From Rahnella laticis (lineage in GTDB: Bacteria; Pseudomonadota; Gammaproteobacteria; Enterobacterales; Enterobacteriaceae), in the NCBI RefSeq assembly GCF_015644585.1, contig NZ_JADOBI010000002.1, positions 1 through 64,000 on the forward strand: a stretch of DNA of 64,000 bases. The letters are read 5' to 3'. Below are positions 53,417 through 61,490 of the stretch, one piece after another; positions within the stretch are counted from its first letter, which is position 1, and each line of letters opens with the position of its first letter. The translations under genes and the position numbers were made by a program. The notes under the pieces were generated by a model. It had not been told where the DNA came from, did no database searches, and worked only from the letters and a program-made list of their open reading frames with translations.

Positions 53417-54091
53417 TTAAGCTGTTGCGGAGGCAGAAGGCTTACCGCCAAACTGACTGACTTTGTAATAAGGGACTTCACCGAGCCCCGGAATGTTCAG
53501 GAGTGCCGCGCCGCCTTCCAGCGGGATACGGACGTTATTGACCGTGCCGGCAATCTCAATCGGCACCGTTTGTTCGCCGGTATCGGTCACCACCGATAAC
53601 GTATATTTGCCGGGTTCCAGCCCCAGTTCTTCAGGATCGATAGTGAAATCCACCTGCCCGGCATCCTGCGCACCGAGATCGATAGTTTTCTCCACGCCCG
53701 CAGAATCCTTCACCGTCACCGTGACATTGGTCGCGGCGTGGCCCAGTGTCAGACGGCCATCAATGGCCTGTTCACCCATTTCAATACTGTCGCTCTGAAC
53801 CATGACCGTCTGACCCACCAGACCTGCGGTAGTCAGCACCTGAATGTTGTCTATTAAGGTGGCGTTCTGATTCATCAGCGCCGACATGTTTTCCATCGAC
53901 TGCACCTGAGACATCTGCGCCAGCTGGCTGACATACTCGGTGCCGTCGGTCGGATTGAGCGGGTCCTGATTTTGAATCTGCGCGACCAGCAATGTCAGAA
54001 ACAGGCTGCTCATATCCCCGGCGCTGCTGTTCGCACTGACGTTGTCATTGTTGTAGGTACTGGCGTTACTTTGAATTCCACTGACGCTCAT
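53417..54091 (-). CDS. lfgD: Hook-assembly scaffold (FlgD-like)
   Basis: 224 residues. LFLTLLVAQIQNQDPLNPTD is the FlgD N-terminal signature; a FlgD Ig-like domain follows (EPGKYTLSVVTDTGEQTVPI). It caps the growing hook and is then lost. Confidence 0.94.
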   Translation of the reverse strand: MSVSGIQSNASTYNNDNVSANSSAGDMSSLFLTLLVAQIQNQDPLNPTDGTEYVSQLAQMSQVQSMENMSALMNQNATLIDNIQVLTTAGLVGQTVMVQSDSIEMGEQAIDGRLTLGHAATNVTVTVKDSAGVEKTIDLGAQDAGQVDFTIDPEELGLEPGKYTLSVVTDTGEQTVPIEIAGTVNNVRIPLEGGAALLNIPGLGEVPYYKVSQFGGKPSASATA

Positions 54092-54093
54092 AC

Positions 54094-54519
54094 TTATCCC
54101 TCACCTAATTTCAGAAGGCTCTGCTGCATACTTTTGACGCTGTTGAGCACTTCGACATTGGTTTCAAAATTACGCGACGCCGACATCATGTCGGCCATTT
54201 CTTCCACCACATTCACATCCGGGTAGAACACGTTGCCCTGCGTGTTAGCCAGCGGATTTCCCGGTTCATGACGCATCACTGCGCCGCCGGTTTCCACCAC
54301 GTCCAAAACCTGAACGCGCGCACCACTCATTGCCCGGTTGCCCATCAGTTCACTGTTCTGATACACCGCCGCAAACACCGGACGACGTGCCTTGTAGGTG
54401 GCGGCCTCCGTTGCTGCCGGGGATTCCGCATTCGCCAGGTTGCTGGCAATGGTATTAAGGCGCACGGTTTGCGCCGTCATTGCCGACCCTGATACCCGGT
54501 AGATATCGCTAAATGACAT
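54094..54519 (-). CDS. lfgC: Proximal rod protein (FlgC-like)
   Basis: 141 residues. LNTIASNLANAESPAATEAA and the C-terminal NVVEEMADMMSASRNFETNV are FlgC hallmarks. Only 3 nt separate it from lfgB. Confidence 0.95.
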   Translation of the reverse strand: MSFSDIYRVSGSAMTAQTVRLNTIASNLANAESPAATEAATYKARRPVFAAVYQNSELMGNRAMSGARVQVLDVVETGGAVMRHEPGNPLANTQGNVFYPDVNVVEEMADMMSASRNFETNVEVLNSVKSMQQSLLKLGEG

Positions 54520-54522
54520 TTA

Positions 54523-54897
54523 TTACTTCCCTTCGATCGCTTTTTTCAGGCCGGTAATTTTCGAATTCAGAAAAGCCAGACTGGTCTGGTAGTCCAAGGT
54601 ATTTTTCGAAAACTCGGCTTGTTCCACATCCAGCGCGACGGTATTTCCGTCCCTGGAGGGTTGATTTGGCACGCGATATTTCACCTGCTGTGTGTCCGCG
54701 AAGCCGCTCTGCGCAATGCTTTTTGACTGCATTTGCGCAACTGACCGTTGCATCTCACGGGCAAAATCAATATCTTTAGCCTGGAAATTCGGGGTATCCA
54801 CGTTGGCAAGGTTTGCCGACAGCAGCTCAGCCCTCGCAAGACGAAGCTGCACCGCGGCAGGATGAACACCTAATGCCTTGTCAAAACTAATCCCCAT
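54523..54897 (-). CDS. lfgB: Proximal rod protein (FlgB-like)
   Basis: 124 residues. LLSANLANVDTPNFQAKDID is the FlgB signature. First gene of the lfgBCDEFGHIJKL run; a near-consensus sigma-54 promoter lies 40 nt upstream. Confidence 0.95.
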   Translation of the reverse strand: MGISFDKALGVHPAAVQLRLARAELLSANLANVDTPNFQAKDIDFAREMQRSVAQMQSKSIAQSGFADTQQVKYRVPNQPSRDGNTVALDVEQAEFSKNTLDYQTSLAFLNSKITGLKKAIEGK

Positions 54898-54936
54898 GAT
54901 TTCCTCCTCAATGCTCTCATCGATACACGCGCATTA

Positions 54937-54953
54937 AGCAAATGGCGTGCCAG
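54937..54953 (-). promoter_or_regulatory. Sigma-54 promoter upstream of lfgB
   Basis: Minus strand CTGGCACGCCATTTGCT is a full match to TGGCACG-N4-TTGCT. It should drive lfgB and the rod-hook genes under the LafK activator known from Flag-2 systems. Confidence 0.82.
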
Positions 54954-54985
54954 TTTTTTAACTTACTGAATTCGATGAGGTATCT

Positions 54986-55768
54986 ATGTTTTTCCCCGGA
55001 ATTAAGCGGAAGGAAGTTTTCCGCCTCAGCGGTCTTTTCCTGCTGTGTATTGCCGCCCTTCCGCCTGCCGTGGCTAACCCCAATGCCAGCGCCCCCAAAG
55101 GCACGGCCCGCAAGCAGATTTACCAGCAGGCCGTCACGGCGGCGACTGCAGATATCAGCCGCGTCGCGGGTCAGAAAAACTGGAAGGATTTTCAGTCGAA
55201 ACTGAACGTGTTTGTCCCGGCAGAAGTCAGCCGTTTTCAGCCCTGCGCCCGGCCCCTGACAGTTGCGATGCCGCAGGGTGACCGGCTGGATCTCGCCCGT
55301 CTGCGCTACGATATCCGTTGTCCTGCTGCCAATGGCTGGGAGATTACCGTGACCGTTAAACCGGATATTTATGTGCCGGTGGTCGTCGCCAAAAATACGC
55401 TTGAGCGCGGCAACAAAGTCGGCCCGAACGATATCGAAATGAAAAAGCGCAACATCAGCAGCAGCCGTAACGGTTACCTGACGGATCCGGATGACGCGGT
55501 CGGGCTGACGGTGAAAAAACGCATTCGCGACATGCAGGTGATTGTTCCCTCACAGCTCGAAAGCGAACTGCTGGTCAACCGCGGGCAAAAAGTCATCATG
55601 ATTGCGGAACAGGACGGAGTGGAAGCCCGCATGACGGGTGAGGCGATGAAAAATGGCCGCAAGGGGGACATGGTGAAAGTGAAGAACCTGAGCAGCAAAA
55701 AAACCGTAACGGCGGTGGTGGACGGCATGGGTGTGGTGCGGATGTTGTACGCGCCCGGCCAGTCATAA
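54986..55768 (+). CDS. lfgA: P-ring assembly chaperone (FlgA-like)
   Basis: 260 residues. Signal peptide LFLLCIAALPPAVA near residues 15-30, then SAF domain VVVAKNTLERGNKVGPNDIE and a C-terminal beta domain (GQKVIMIAEQDGVEARMTGE, VKVKNLSSKKTVTAVV). Assists LfgI ring assembly in the periplasm. Divergent from lfgB. Confidence 0.93.
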   Translation: MFFPGIKRKEVFRLSGLFLLCIAALPPAVANPNASAPKGTARKQIYQQAVTAATADISRVAGQKNWKDFQSKLNVFVPAEVSRFQPCARPLTVAMPQGDRLDLARLRYDIRCPAANGWEITVTVKPDIYVPVVVAKNTLERGNKVGPNDIEMKKRNISSSRNGYLTDPDDAVGLTVKKRIRDMQVIVPSQLESELLVNRGQKVIMIAEQDGVEARMTGEAMKNGRKGDMVKVKNLSSKKTVTAVVDGMGVVRMLYAPGQS

Positions 55769-55809
55769 CCGGCGGCCTGCAAAAAAGTGAAAATTTCCGC
55801 CGCGGAATT

Positions 55810-55836
55810 TAAGTTTCCGCCTGGCGGTGTCGCTTC
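55810..55836 (+). promoter_or_regulatory. Possible sigma-28-like promoter before lfgM
   Basis: TAAG, then 15 nt, then GTCGCTTC (4/8). It shares spacing and the unusual GTCG.TT core with the lafA promoter, which is the only reason to list it. Confidence 0.3.
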
Positions 55837-55903
55837 TTTCTGGTAACCGGCTTATGCCCTGTCAGAACAGGCCCGGAAAACATCGCACAGCATCGAGGTT
55901 CCT

Positions 55904-56188
55904 ATGAAAATTAACGCCACTCAGCACACTGCCGCCACTGCGCCACTGCAAACGACGAAGGAAACGCGCAATGAAGCAGCGACCTCCGGCAAAAAAGCAG
56001 CACAGCCGCAGAATGTGCCTGAAACCCGCGACAGCATGATGATCAATGAAGCGAAAACCCAGCTGCACGCGATGCCGGACGTGGACATGGAAATAGTCAG
56101 CGCGCTCAAGGCAGCCATCAGTCAGGGAAAACTTCAGGTGAACTGCGACGAACTGGCGCAGTCCATGCGGGATTTCTTCCGCTCTTAA
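55904..56188 (+). CDS. lfgM: Anti-sigma-28 factor (FlgM-like)
   Basis: 94 residues. The C-terminal half (VDMEIVSALKAAISQGKLQV, CDELAQSMRDFF) matches the sigma-binding helices of FlgM. Holds LafS inactive until hook completion, when it is exported. Upstream of lfgN and separated from it by a short tandem repeat. Confidence 0.87.
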   Translation: MKINATQHTAATAPLQTTKETRNEAATSGKKAAQPQNVPETRDSMMINEAKTQLHAMPDVDMEIVSALKAAISQGKLQVNCDELAQSMRDFFRS

Positions 56189-56224
56189 AAATCAGAGTTT
56201 TGAAAATCAGAGTTTTGAAAATCA
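56188..56224. repeat. 15-bp tandem repeat between lfgM and lfgN
   Basis: AAAATCAGAGTTTTG occurs twice in tandem (56188-56202 and 56203-56217), followed by a partial copy. It begins at the lfgM stop codon. Probably a replication-slippage product. Confidence 0.9.
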
Positions 56225-56227
56225 TTC

Positions 56228-56683
56228 ATGAACAGTGAAAGTCACAACGGCCAGAACGACAAGACCACTTTAATCAGAGGTCTGCTGGCCGGGATCGTCC
56301 ACGACCACGCACGTTATCAGCAACTCAGCGGTTTGCTCGAACAACAGCGCGACGCCATGATCGCCTGCCAGGCCGACACCGTCACGGCGGTCAACGAGGC
56401 ACTGATGGTTTGTTATCAGGCGCTGAATCAGTCCGCCAGCCAGCGCTATCGCTGCCTGAAAACGCTGAGGCTTCCTGCCGATACGCGCGGCGTAGATTTC
56501 CTTTTTTCACGTCTGCCGGAAAATCTCGCCGGCCAGACACGCGGGCAATGGAAAGCGCTGCAACAGCAGGCGCAGGCATGCCAGGCGTTGAATGAACGCA
56601 ACGGATTGCTGCTGACCATGCAGCAGGAAATCATGCAGCCGCTGGTAAAAACCGGTCAGGCTGATTTCCTGTATTCCCGCTAA
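56228..56683 (+). CDS. lfgN: Flagellar export chaperone (FlgN-like)
   Basis: 151 residues, all-helical. LLAGIVHDHARYQQLSGLLE and the Gln-rich middle fit FlgN, the chaperone for LfgK and LfgL. Size, helix content and position after lfgM support it. The next gene begins 13 nt downstream. Confidence 0.83.
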   Translation: MNSESHNGQNDKTTLIRGLLAGIVHDHARYQQLSGLLEQQRDAMIACQADTVTAVNEALMVCYQALNQSASQRYRCLKTLRLPADTRGVDFLFSRLPENLAGQTRGQWKALQQQAQACQALNERNGLLLTMQQEIMQPLVKTGQADFLYSR

Positions 56684-56696
56684 CAGGCGGCGAAAA

Positions 56697-57791
56697 ATGA
56701 CGATCACACGTAAACCTGTCGGCTTTTATATGGAAACCTCATTTCACTTTGAGGTGTACAAAAACGTTATTGCCGCCCTGCAGGCACAAAATATCCCCTG
56801 CGCGCTGGTGATCAGCGACGTCATTGAAGCGACTTTTGTCAGTGAAATGGTCGGCTATTTGCAAAAACTGCAACGCACCGATTTACCTTTGCTGCGCGTC
56901 TCGGTTCTGACCGGAAAACCGTCACAACTTTCCTGCCTCGTCAGCCCGTATTACACGCCACTGCTTAATAACCTTGCGCCGCTGAATGTCCGGGCACTTT
57001 ACGGTCTGGCGAAAGACCGCTGGGGACACGCATGGTGGAATGCGTTTTATGACTGCGTGCTGTGTTATGCAGAACACACCCGTCAGCGCATCGATATAGG
57101 TGGCAACGCGGTGGTGGTCGGTAATCCGCGTTTTGATGACTGGCATAACGCGAAATATGACCGGTCTCTGGCAGAATTGCTCAACCGTCGCAAAAAACGT
57201 CCGACCTTGTTATATGCACCGACCTTTGGCGAATTATCCTCGCTGCCGCACTGGGCGGAATCGCTCAATGCGCTGCAAAATGACGTCACCCTGCTGGTGA
57301 AACTTCACCACGGCACGCTTATCCGCAGCGAAGAAGCGCCCTCCCGCGCACTGGTGCAAAAATATTTTCGCAAAAATCTGGTCAGCCACGCGTCCACCTT
57401 TAGCCTGCTGGAAGCCGCGGATATGGTCGTCACTGACAACAGCGGGTTTATTTTCGATGCAATTCATGCGGATAAAAAGACCCTGCTGCTGGGATGGAAA
57501 GGTCTCGGCAATTTACTTCACGACAACCGCACGTTGTCTGATGTTTACAGTACCGATCAGACCGTACGCGAATTCCTGCCACAGGCCGCTTCGTTGCCGG
57601 AGTTGCGCCGCGCGCTCAGTGAAGAAACCCTCTGGCCGGAGCTGAGTGATTACCGCCGGAACGTCTGCGATGCATTTCAGGACGGCAATGCCGGAAAGCG
57701 TGCAGCAAACGAAATTATCCGTTTGCTGGATGATGCACAAAGACCCCAGCGTAATTTTCTTCTGCAAAGCCTGCGGGAACGGTTGTTCTGA
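56697..57791 (+). CDS. CDP-glycerol glycerophosphotransferase-like protein 1
   Basis: 364 residues. Motifs of TagB/TagF-type polymer transferases: VVVGNPRFDDW, TLLYAPTFGEL, LVKLHHGTLI and DMVVTDNSGFIFDAI near the C terminus. Such enzymes move glycerol phosphate (or similar) from a CDP carrier. It directly follows lfgN and shares its strand, so it should be expressed with flagellar genes; a role in decorating the filament or envelope is inferred. Confidence 0.78.
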   Translation: MTITRKPVGFYMETSFHFEVYKNVIAALQAQNIPCALVISDVIEATFVSEMVGYLQKLQRTDLPLLRVSVLTGKPSQLSCLVSPYYTPLLNNLAPLNVRALYGLAKDRWGHAWWNAFYDCVLCYAEHTRQRIDIGGNAVVVGNPRFDDWHNAKYDRSLAELLNRRKKRPTLLYAPTFGELSSLPHWAESLNALQNDVTLLVKLHHGTLIRSEEAPSRALVQKYFRKNLVSHASTFSLLEAADMVVTDNSGFIFDAIHADKKTLLLGWKGLGNLLHDNRTLSDVYSTDQTVREFLPQAASLPELRRALSEETLWPELSDYRRNVCDAFQDGNAGKRAANEIIRLLDDAQRPQRNFLLQSLRERLF

Positions 57792-58051
57792 AACCGTGCT
57801 CAGCCTGAAATCCCCTTCTTAACAGACGGGGATCTCCCCTCCTTCTTCCAGTCTTGTGCACTTCCTTCCATCAAAAAATGTCTCACTTCCCGGCTTTTCA
57901 AATCACCGTAATCCATTGCGCAACTTGTAAAAACTCTCTGAACTTAAGATTGTGATGCCCGATGTTCTGGCCGATAAAGACGCCTTTATTAACCGGCTTG
58001 ATAGTTCGCCTGAATGAGATTATGATCAGGTCATAAGGAAGTCTGTCATTG
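57792..58051 (+). promoter_or_regulatory. Intergenic region before the toxin-antitoxin pair
   Basis: 260 nt with no convincing gene. It contains a short frame at 57955-58017 (20 codons) and AAGGAA before the toxin start. Presumed promoter region of the TumE/TumA-like pair. Confidence 0.35.
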
Positions 58052-58408
58052 ATGGATCATGGATTAGAATTGCTGCTGAATCTGCATGGCGTGAAGTTTA
58101 CTTACCGGAACGGTTACTGGTACGAAATCATCGCCTATCAGGTTGCAAAAAGTTTGCAACGCCCGCACGGGATCCGCTATTCACTGACCTTGCACGATCG
58201 TCACTGCCAGCGCATTTTCGGCCTTGATAACTCGCATGCGTCGGTATCGGACAAGTCGGGGCCTGGAAAGAAAAAGCGGCTAGAGTGGGATCATATTCAC
58301 CCCGCTTTGAACCTTAAAGGAACGGCTTATCAGTTCGTGAATGCGCAGCAGTTGATTGATGATTTTTTTAAAGCCGTAGATTTGATTCTGGGTGATTTCG
58401 CCCGGTAA
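58052..58408 (+). CDS. TumE-like toxin (DUF6516 family)
   Basis: 118 residues from ATG 58052 (AAGGAA about 11 nt upstream). FTYRNGYWYEIIAYQV, GIRYSLTLHDRHCQRIFGLD and KKKRLEWDHIHP fit the TumE/DUF6516 proteins that occur next to small MarR-like antitoxins. The basic, His-rich centre suggests nucleic acid contact; mechanism unproven. Toxin-first order, 25 nt before its partner. Confidence 0.72.
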   Translation: MDHGLELLLNLHGVKFTYRNGYWYEIIAYQVAKSLQRPHGIRYSLTLHDRHCQRIFGLDNSHASVSDKSGPGKKKRLEWDHIHPALNLKGTAYQFVNAQQLIDDFFKAVDLILGDFAR

Positions 58409-58433
58409 TAAATGACAAGGACATAAAGGACTT

Positions 58434-58814
58434 ATGAAAGCACTGATCGGAATTATGCCGGATCACATGTTTCGACAACGGATTATGGCTGTCGTAAAAG
58501 GCGAATATGTACCGGAAGAAAACGCCCCTAAAATCTGGTTCACTTCCCTGCTGGCGCTTGGCCAAATCCTCAGTAACGAGAATATCGAACTCCTGAGGAT
58601 GATGGCGCGCGAAAAACCCGAAAGCCTGTCTGAGCTTGCCAGGCTTGCCGGTCGTAATATCAGCAATCTTTCTACAACGATGAAAACGCTGGAAGGCTAT
58701 GGTTTCGCTAAAAAAGTGAAAAGTAAAAATACCATTATGCCGGTTGCCGTTTTTACAGATTTTGAAATCCGGGTTGAACAATTCCCGCCTCAGGAAAAGA
58801 GCGAAGCGGCATAA
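58434..58814 (+). CDS. HVO_A0114-like DNA-binding antitoxin
   Basis: 126 residues. Winged helix near residues 60-100 (MAREKPESLSELARLAGRNI, LSTTMKTLEGYGFAKKV) as in the HVO_A0114-type regulators paired with TumE. AAAGGA precedes ATG 58434. Likely neutralises the toxin and autoregulates the pair (inferred). The next gene converges, 13 nt away. Confidence 0.75.
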   Translation: MKALIGIMPDHMFRQRIMAVVKGEYVPEENAPKIWFTSLLALGQILSNENIELLRMMAREKPESLSELARLAGRNISNLSTTMKTLEGYGFAKKVKSKNTIMPVAVFTDFEIRVEQFPPQEKSEAA

Positions 58815-58827
58815 GTCGCGCCGTTCT

Positions 58828-60042
58828 TCACTCCACTGCAAACGTCGATGATTCCCGGCATTTCTCATCCAGGATTTTAAGAATTTTGTCATGCAGCGCC
58901 GGGCTGGCTTCGCATTCGGGGAATAACCTGCCCGCCAGCGCCTGACGTCCCGCCTGTTTAGTGTCTGCGTTCAGCGCCTCACTCAAGATTTCCCCGAGAT
59001 TATCCAGCGTAAAGAGATAGCGAAAGTCTTCGTCGCCCGGCAGCAGGCTGTAATCTGGCTCGAAAAGCTGGTGATCTCCGTGTCGGATATCCAGTGTCAG
59101 CACCGGCTTTCCGGTCAGCAGAAAATCAAACATGATCGAGGAATAGTCGGTGATCAGCGCGTCAAACTGCGAGAGATACGGGTAGACATCCACACCGGCG
59201 TGCAAAATGTGCAGATGATCGACTTGTTTCCCCGCGGGTTGCGCCTGGTACACATACAGCGGATGCACTTTGTAGAAGATTTCGAGGTCATGTTTACGGG
59301 CATAGGTCATCAGCCGGACCAGAAATTTGGCGTCGCTCAGCACGGTGTTTTTCCCGCGCTGCCACGTCGGCACCAGCAGCACTTTCCGCCGGGAAGATGC
59401 CAGCGCTTTTTGGGCGCTTTCCGGCATCACGGCGTCGATCATTTCGCCCGCCGTCGCTGGCCGCCGGATGACATCATTACGAGGGTACCCGCCGCGCAGC
59501 AGTGTCCTTGCGCCAAAGACATGGTGCCAGTAAACGTCAAGTTCAGGCGAAGTGCTCAGCACATAATCCGCACGCGTCGCCCAGCTGACCGGGCGTAAAA
59601 ACGTTTCATCCTGCGTGGACAGATAAGGCAGCAACTGCAACAGCAGTTTTTTTACCGAAACGCCGTGCCACAACTGAATATGTACCGCGCCGCTCAGGCA
59701 GGAAAACAGGGGCAAATTCCCTACCAGGCTCTGGCTCGGATTGACGCAAAAAACCGCCACCGCCGCATGCAGCAGCAAATCAACGGAGCGGTCGTAATTT
59801 TCAGTCAGATCAAAACACGGCAGCTGGTTTTCGCGCAGGCGCTCAATCAGATGCGTTTCCGTACTCACCCAAATGACTTCGGCATCTTTGCAGCGCTCCA
59901 CCATGTGCAGAAAGAGATATTTGCTGTTATCGCAAAAAGTTTCCCGGCCAAAAAACAGCACGGTGCGGCGCTTCGGCGTGCGCTCTGATACCGCTTTCAT
60001 CATCGTGCCAAATTGCGTAAGTACAGCGAGTTCCGTAGACAT
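58828..60042 (-). CDS. CDP-glycerol glycerophosphotransferase-like protein 2 (TagF-like)
   Basis: 404 residues. Full set of Glyphos_transf motifs: VHIQLWHGVSVKKLLLQ, LVPTWQRGK, FYKVHPLYV and ALITDYSSIMFDFLLTGKPV. Membrane association is expected for this family. Next to a TagD-like cytidylyltransferase (36 nt upstream), which would supply its CDP-activated donor. More canonical than the paralogue at 56697. Confidence 0.85.
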   Translation of the reverse strand: MSTELAVLTQFGTMMKAVSERTPKRRTVLFFGRETFCDNSKYLFLHMVERCKDAEVIWVSTETHLIERLRENQLPCFDLTENYDRSVDLLLHAAVAVFCVNPSQSLVGNLPLFSCLSGAVHIQLWHGVSVKKLLLQLLPYLSTQDETFLRPVSWATRADYVLSTSPELDVYWHHVFGARTLLRGGYPRNDVIRRPATAGEMIDAVMPESAQKALASSRRKVLLVPTWQRGKNTVLSDAKFLVRLMTYARKHDLEIFYKVHPLYVYQAQPAGKQVDHLHILHAGVDVYPYLSQFDALITDYSSIMFDFLLTGKPVLTLDIRHGDHQLFEPDYSLLPGDEDFRYLFTLDNLGEILSEALNADTKQAGRQALAGRLFPECEASPALHDKILKILDEKCRESSTFAVE

Positions 60043-60078
60043 TTTTCCCCCGGAATGAGCGTGGATGTTGAGTGAGGA

Positions 60079-60495
60079 TCAGGTAATCGCCTTCACCACT
60101 TCGATGATCGACGTGGTCGAAACGGACGGTGTGCGGGCGAAATACACCACCTCGCACAGGTCTGAAAAATGATCGAAACGCCCTTTCCAGTCGTCTCCCA
60201 TCACCAGAATTTGCGCCTGATACTGACGCAGATAGCCAGCTTTAGCTTCCAGTGACTCCTCCAGAAAGACCTCACTCACGCCTTTGATCTGGCTGACGAT
60301 CGCCATGCGTTCCTGCTGGGAATACACCGGAGCACGCTGTTTTTTCTCGATATTCAGGGCATCAGAAGAAATCCCGACGACCAGACGACCGCCCAGCGTG
60401 CTGGCGCGTTGCAAAATATTCAGATGACCGATGTGAAACACGTCGAACGTGCCAAAGGTGATCACCGTTTTAGAGGCGTGATGGTCGGTTTTCAT
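60079..60495 (-). CDS. Glycerol-3-phosphate cytidylyltransferase-like enzyme (TagD type)
   Basis: 138 residues. Nucleotidyltransferase motifs TFGTFDVFHIGHLNIL (HxGH) and RTPSVSTTSIIE in place of RTEGISTT. VMGDDWKGRFDHF is typical of TagD. Would make CDP-glycerol from CTP and glycerol-3-phosphate, the donor for the two neighbouring transferases. Overlaps the upstream gene by 4 nt. Confidence 0.87.
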   Translation of the reverse strand: MKTDHHASKTVITFGTFDVFHIGHLNILQRASTLGGRLVVGISSDALNIEKKQRAPVYSQQERMAIVSQIKGVSEVFLEESLEAKAGYLRQYQAQILVMGDDWKGRFDHFSDLCEVVYFARTPSVSTTSIIEVVKAIT

Positions 60496-61448
60496 GACAG
60501 CAGAGACAGCCCCATCAGCAGCGGATCGGCACTCAGTGCGGCGGAATCACGCTGCAAAGCGGTGCGCCGCCAGTCGGCAAATAACGCCGGAACATTGTCT
60601 TCGTCCGGCGGGCAGTCGCTTTGTGCCAGCAGGCTGCACAACACATTCAGCGAGAAATAATCGACGCACAGCGACATAAACGCATGGCTGTAATTTTGCG
60701 GGTCGCGGCCCGGGAATACGTCGTGGTAACAGCGGTAAATAAAGTAGTTCGTCCACAGCGACGGGTGCACTTCTGCAAACAGCGCCAGGCTGTTGTCCTG
60801 TTTAATTTCATGCAGGCTGTCGGTCAGATAATCATCAGATAACACGTTCAGTTCATTGAGTTTGAGCGTCAGCGCCATCGCGCTGAGCGGATCCAGCGCG
60901 GCATCCACCGGTTGCTGGCTGATATGCCGTAATTGCTCAAGTTTGTAGGTTTCAATTTCCGGCAACTGCCGGAACTGCTGCCTTAGCGCGCCGTTCTCCA
61001 CCATTTCCAGCAGTTGCTGCCAGCATTCGCTGACCGCATTCAGATCATTATCACCGGCGACGCGCTGCATTTTGCTGAGGAAAACCCCCGTGGCGTACAG
61101 CTTTTCTTCGGTATTGAGCTCACCGCAAATCAGCAGATTGATGCAGCCCTGGTTCACCGCGCGGTGCCAGCCGGACAACGGCTCCATCGCCCCTTCCTGC
61201 ACGGGAATTTTCGCACTGTGCAGCACAAAAGATTGCGGATCGAGCAACATGTCGCGCGCGACGTGGTCACATTCCAGCCGTGCGCTGTGACGGCTTTCGT
61301 TCGCCCAGTTCAGCTGGCTCAGCGCCGGTTCTTTCTGGCAACTTTCGCAGGTGCAAGGCGTTTTCATTTCATGCAGACGCAGGACAAATTCCGGCGAATA
61401 ACTGTCAATCAGGGGAGTTTCAGTTTTCAAAATGCTTTCCGTTTTCAT
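60492..61448 (-). CDS. FliB-like protein (flagellin lysine methylase family), diverged
   Basis: 318 residues. SARLECDHVARDMLLDPQSF, LYATGVFLSKMQRV and the C-terminal NYFIYRCYHDVFPGRD followed by a helical end recall the FliB flagellin N-methylase layout. It is shorter than FliB (about 400), and the N-terminal Cys cluster is reduced to CTCESC. Assignment is by pattern only; it may be a methylase, a degenerate copy or another flagellar modification protein. Between the GT2 and TagD-like genes. Confidence 0.45.
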   Translation of the reverse strand: MKTESILKTETPLIDSYSPEFVLRLHEMKTPCTCESCQKEPALSQLNWANESRHSARLECDHVARDMLLDPQSFVLHSAKIPVQEGAMEPLSGWHRAVNQGCINLLICGELNTEEKLYATGVFLSKMQRVAGDNDLNAVSECWQQLLEMVENGALRQQFRQLPEIETYKLEQLRHISQQPVDAALDPLSAMALTLKLNELNVLSDDYLTDSLHEIKQDNSLALFAEVHPSLWTNYFIYRCYHDVFPGRDPQNYSHAFMSLCVDYFSLNVLCSLLAQSDCPPDEDNVPALFADWRRTALQRDSAALSADPLLMGLSLLS

Positions 61449-61490
61449 AATACTTTCTGTTCTGACATCAGAAGTGGCTTTGATGAAGGG

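Noticed and set aside
54944-54960. Sigma-54 site on the plus strand for lfgA
   Set aside because: TGGCGTGCCAGTTTTT keeps TGGC but lacks TTGC; the match comes from the palindromic half of the excellent minus-strand site.
57955-58017. 20-codon frame upstream of the TumE-like gene
   Set aside because: Too short, no ribosome site and no family; possibly a remnant, but not supported as a gene.
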